9,043 nt of DNA from contig JASLOV010000034.1 of the NCBI GenBank assembly GCA_030745285.1, positions 1-9,043 of the forward strand. The letters are read 5' to 3'. Shown here piece by piece: positions 5,981-9,043 of this stretch. This DNA is from Dehalococcoidia bacterium. GTDB lineage: Bacteria; Chloroflexota; Dehalococcoidia; UBA2979. The translations under genes were made by a program, and so were the position numbers. Numbering within the stretch: the first letter of the stretch is position 1; each line of letters begins with the position of its first letter. The notes beneath the pieces were generated by a model. The model was given only the letters and a program-made list of their open reading frames with translations. It was not told the origin of the DNA and did no database searches.

Positions 5981-8788
5981 ATGGCGAAGAAGACCAGGAA
6001 GCGTTCGGGCACACGGGGCCGAGGCCGGGGGGCCGGCACTCGGACCGGCGCACCGGCCACGCGCCGGGCGAAGGCGAAGGGACCGCGAGGGAAGAAGCAC
6101 GTTTACTTCTTCGGCGGTGGCAAGGCCGAGGGCCATCGCGAGCTGAAGGACGTGCTAGGCGGCAAGGGCGCCGGGCTCGCGGAGATGACCAACGCCGGCC
6201 TGCCGGTACCACCGGGGTTCACGATTTCCACCAACGTCTGCGGCGTGTACTACGCTCGGGGCGGGAAGGTTCCCGGGACGGTCGACCGCGAGATGATGCA
6301 GCACCTCGCGCGGCTCGAGCGTGTCGCCGGCGCGCAACTCGGCTCGAGCGACGACCCCCTGCTGGTGTCCGTCCGCTCCGGCGCGAAGTTCTCGATGCCC
6401 GGCATGATGGACACCATCCTGAATCTGGGATTGAACGACGAGGCGGTCGAGGGCCTGAAACGCCGGACGAAGAACGGCCGCTTCGCCGCCGACAGCTATC
6501 GCCGGTTCATCCAGATGTTCGGCAACGTCGTCCTCGACATCCCCAAGGATGCCTTCGACGCCGTCTTCGACCGCGTCAAGCAAGAGAAGCGCGTCCGTCA
6601 GGACACGGCGCTCTCCGAGAAGGCGCTGCGAACGATCGTCGACCGCTACAAGCGACTGGTGAAGCGGAAGACCGGCCGGGCGTTCCCGCAGGATCCGCAC
6701 GAGCAGCTGCGGATGGCCCGCGACGCGGTGTTCCGCTCGTGGCATAACCCGCGGGCGACCGAGTACCGTCGCATCTACGACATCCCAGAGGACATCGGCA
6801 CGGCCGTCAACGTGCAGCAGATGGTCTTCGGGAACACCGGCAATCGATCGGCCACCGGCGTCGGGTTCACGCGCAACCCGGCGACCGGTAGGAAGGAGTT
6901 CTACGGTGAGTTTCTGATCAACGCGCAGGGCGAGGATGTCGTCGCGGGCATCCGGACGCCGCAGCCGATCGCCGAGCTGCGGCGGGTGCTGCCGCGCGCC
7001 TACTCGCAACTCCGCGCGATCACCACGCGGCTCGAACGGCACTACCGCGATGTGCAGGACTTCGAGTTCACCATCCAGGATGAGCAGCTCTTCATGCTGC
7101 AGACCCGGAGCGGCAAGCGGACCGGCCACGCGGCGGTCGTGATTGCGACCGATCTGGTTGCCGAGAAGCGGATCTCGTCGAAAGAGGCGATCGGGATTGT
7201 CGATCCGGAGTCGCTGACGCAGCTGCTGGCGCCGGTCTTCGATCCCAAGGCCTGGGCCGCGCTGCCGGTGGCCACGCGCGGGCTCCCGGCCTCGCCAGGC
7301 GCGGCCTCGGGTGAGGTCGTGTTCACGGCCGACGACGCGGTGGCACACGCCCGCGAGGGCCGGCCGGCGCTACTGGTGCGCAAGGAAACGGTGCCCGACG
7401 ACATCCACGGGATGTACGCGGCGCAGGGCGTGCTGACGGCGACCGGCGGGATGACCTCGCACGCGGCCGTCGTCGGGCGGCAGATGGGGAAGCCGTCGGT
7501 CGTCGGGGCCGACGAGCTGGAGATCGACGAGTCGAAGGGGCGTCTTCGGATCGGTCGGCACGACCTGCGCGAGGGTGACTACCTGTCGTTCGATGGTCTG
7601 CTCGGCGAGGTGAAGATCGGCCAGGTCGCGACGAAGCCGAGCGAGATTCTCCAGGTGCTTGCGGGCAAGCTCAAGGCGAAGCGGTCCGACATCTATCAGC
7701 GGTTCGAGAAGCTCCTCGGCTGGGCCGACAGACACCGGCGGCTGGGGGTCAGGGCCAACGCCGACCAGCCCGACCAGGCCGAGATCGCTCGGGCGTTCGG
7801 CGCGGAGGGCATCGGCCTGTGTCGAACGGAGCACATGTTCTTTGGCGAGGGGCGGATTCCGATCGTCCAGCGGATGATCATGGCCGAGACCGAGCGAAGC
7901 CGCCGCGCCGCGCTGAAGGCGCTGTTGCCGTTCCAGCGCGACGACTTCTACGGCGTCTTCAAGGCGATGAAGGGGCTGCCGGTCACGATCCGGCTGATCG
8001 ACCCGCCGTTGCACGAGTTCCTGCCGAAGCGCGAGGAACTGATGGTCGAGCTGGCCGTGGCCGAGGCGCGGGGCGAGAAGGGGAAAGCAGTCGAGGCCAC
8101 GCGCAAGGTCCTGCGACGCGTCGAGCAACTCCACGAGTTCAATCCGATGCTCGGCCACCGCGGCGTCCGCCTCGGCATCACGTATCCCGAGATCACCGAG
8201 ATGCAGACCCGGGCGATCATCCAGGCGGCGTGCCGCGTCGCCGCCGAGGGCGATGAGGTGATTCCGGAGATCATGATTCCGCTGGTCGGGGATGTCAGGG
8301 AACTTCGCGACCAGAAGGCCATCGTGGATCGCGTGGCCGAGGAGACGATGGCGAAGGAGGGCCAGCGCGTGCGGTATCTCGTCGGCACGATGATCGAGGT
8401 GCCCCGCGGCGCCATCGTCGCCGGCGAGATCGCCGCCGAGGCCGAGTTCTTCTCCTTCGGCACGAACGATCTGACCCAGATGGGGTACGGCTTCTCGCGC
8501 GACGACGCCGGCCGCTTCCTGCGTGTCTATCAGGACCGCAAACTCATCGAACGCGATCCGTTCCAGTCGATCGACACGGTGGGTGTCGGCGAGCTGGTCC
8601 GGATCGGCGTCGAGCGCGGCCGGCGGGCTCGTCCGGGTCTGAAGCTCGGCATCTGCGGGGAGCACGGCGGCGACGCCGCCTCGGTGCACTTCTTCGCGGA
8701 GGTCGGCCTCGACTACGTGAGCGCGTCGCCCTACCGCATCCCGGTCGCGCGGCTGGCCGCGGCCCAGGCCGCGCTCGGCAAGGCCTGA
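5981..8788 (+). CDS. ppdK: Pyruvate, phosphate dikinase (PPDK)
   Basis: A 935-aa PPDK that interconverts pyruvate, ATP and Pi with PEP, AMP and PPi; in bacteria it can serve glycolysis or gluconeogenesis. The ATP-grasp domain opens at 'VYFFGGGKAEG' (residue 41) and 'LGGKGAGLAEMTNAGLPVPPGFTI'. The phosphohistidine domain has 'TGGMTSHAAVVGRQMGKP' with catalytic His494 and the preceding Thr that PPDK regulatory proteins phosphorylate in other species. The C-terminal PEP/pyruvate barrel ends with 'CGEHGGDAASVHFF' (catalytic Cys892) and 'YVSASPYRIPVARLAAAQ'. All key residues are present and length is normal apart from an extra basic N-terminal tail (residues 1-40). The ATG at 5981 is preferred: AGGGG at 5964-5968 precedes it. 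An in-frame GTG at 5939, overlapping the glyS stop, would add 14 residues, but the GGAGG before it sits too close. No regulatory-protein gene is visible in the window. Confidence 0.95.
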   Translation: MAKKTRKRSGTRGRGRGAGTRTGAPATRRAKAKGPRGKKHVYFFGGGKAEGHRELKDVLGGKGAGLAEMTNAGLPVPPGFTISTNVCGVYYARGGKVPGTVDREMMQHLARLERVAGAQLGSSDDPLLVSVRSGAKFSMPGMMDTILNLGLNDEAVEGLKRRTKNGRFAADSYRRFIQMFGNVVLDIPKDAFDAVFDRVKQEKRVRQDTALSEKALRTIVDRYKRLVKRKTGRAFPQDPHEQLRMARDAVFRSWHNPRATEYRRIYDIPEDIGTAVNVQQMVFGNTGNRSATGVGFTRNPATGRKEFYGEFLINAQGEDVVAGIRTPQPIAELRRVLPRAYSQLRAITTRLERHYRDVQDFEFTIQDEQLFMLQTRSGKRTGHAAVVIATDLVAEKRISSKEAIGIVDPESLTQLLAPVFDPKAWAALPVATRGLPASPGAASGEVVFTADDAVAHAREGRPALLVRKETVPDDIHGMYAAQGVLTATGGMTSHAAVVGRQMGKPSVVGADELEIDESKGRLRIGRHDLREGDYLSFDGLLGEVKIGQVATKPSEILQVLAGKLKAKRSDIYQRFEKLLGWADRHRRLGVRANADQPDQAEIARAFGAEGIGLCRTEHMFFGEGRIPIVQRMIMAETERSRRAALKALLPFQRDDFYGVFKAMKGLPVTIRLIDPPLHEFLPKREELMVELAVAEARGEKGKAVEATRKVLRRVEQLHEFNPMLGHRGVRLGITYPEITEMQTRAIIQAACRVAAEGDEVIPEIMIPLVGDVRELRDQKAIVDRVAEETMAKEGQRVRYLVGTMIEVPRGAIVAGEIAAEAEFFSFGTNDLTQMGYGFSRDDAGRFLRVYQDRKLIERDPFQSIDTVGVGELVRIGVERGRRARPGLKLGICGEHGGDAASVHFFAEVGLDYVSASPYRIPVARLAAAQAALGKA

Positions 8789-8833
8789 GGCGCCGGGCGG
8801 TTCGATCCGGCGGCTGTCATCCGTCACCCTGCC

Positions 8834-9043
8834 ATGGCGAGAATCAACCGCCTGTCGACCGAGCTGGCCAATCAGATCGCCGCGGGTGAGGTCGTCGAGC
8901 GCCCGGCCTCGGCGGTGAAGGAGCTCGTCGAGAACGCCCTGGATGCCGGCGCCAAGCGCATCGCCATCACGACCGAGCTGGGCGGCAAGAAGCTCATTCG
9001 TGTCGAGGACGACGGCGAGGGGATGACGGCTGACGACGCCGTC
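8834..9043 (+). CDS. mutL: DNA mismatch repair protein MutL, N-terminal fragment; 3' end outside window
   Basis: The first 70 codons of MutL, the GHKL-family ATPase that couples MutS mismatch recognition to downstream strand processing. The translation starts 'MARINRLSTELANQIAAGEVVERPASAVKELVENALDAGA', the highly conserved MutL N-terminus. It shows ATP-binding motif I (E..N..DAGA, Glu34 to Ala40) and motif II DDGEGM (residues 59-64). The frame is open to the window edge. The ATG at 8834 is chosen because the family's conserved block begins immediately after it. No strong Shine-Dalgarno is visible. It lies 45 bp downstream of ppdK in the same orientation, so co-transcription is plausible. Whether this MutL carries the C-terminal endonuclease motif cannot be judged here. 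Confidence 0.96.
   Translation, partial: MARINRLSTELANQIAAGEVVERPASAVKELVENALDAGAKRIAITTELGGKKLIRVEDDGEGMTADDAV

Noticed and set aside
8791..8812. Hairpin cgccgg (8791-8796) / ccggcg (8807-8812) after ppdK as an intrinsic terminator
   Set aside because: Only 6 bp with a 10-nt loop and no T-tract downstream; common by chance in GC-rich sequence.
7370..8827. Antisense open frame (485 codons) opposite the C-terminal half of ppdK
   Set aside because: A shadow of the ppdK codon pattern; Asp/Leu/Arg-rich with no motif, and the sense strand is unmistakably PPDK.

Overview
The window is a GC-rich, densely packed bacterial chromosome segment with every recognisable gene on the + strand. It carries housekeeping and central-metabolism genes in the order era (3' end only), mgtE, recO, glyQ, glyS, ppdK, mutL (5' end only). 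High GC, two-subunit glycyl-tRNA synthetase and ppdK directly behind glyS point by inference to an Acidobacteriota-like genome (perhaps Vicinamibacteria-type). No rRNA or other phylogenetic marker is present, so the taxonomy is tentative. An era-recO-glyQ-glyS core is also known from Firmicutes.

Layout: positions 1-258 encode the C-terminal KH domain of the GTPase Era. Positions 259-513 are non-coding and hold the most unusual structure here: a perfect 20-bp inverted repeat (258-277 / 398-417) that starts on the last base of the era stop codon and encloses a second nested 10-bp inverted repeat (302-311 / 362-371). Then come a complete MgtE magnesium channel/transporter (514-1878), a 136-bp gap with a good extended -10 promoter candidate, and a tight run of recO (2015-2761), glyQ (2802-3677), glyS (3708-5942) and ppdK (about 5981-8788). 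mutL begins at 8834 and runs off the end.

How the genes fit together: recO-glyQ-glyS-ppdK have gaps of at most about 40 bp and look like one transcription unit, probably extending into mutL (45-bp gap). The unit mixes recombinational repair (RecO), tRNA charging (GlyQS), reversible PEP/pyruvate interconversion (PPDK) and mismatch repair (MutL). The linkage is probably a conserved housekeeping neighbourhood, not one pathway. I see no defence system, mobile-element gene, CRISPR array, tRNA or rRNA. The items most worth a second look are the structured 160-bp element between era and mgtE and the 40-residue, strongly basic, acid-free N-terminal tail on PPDK.
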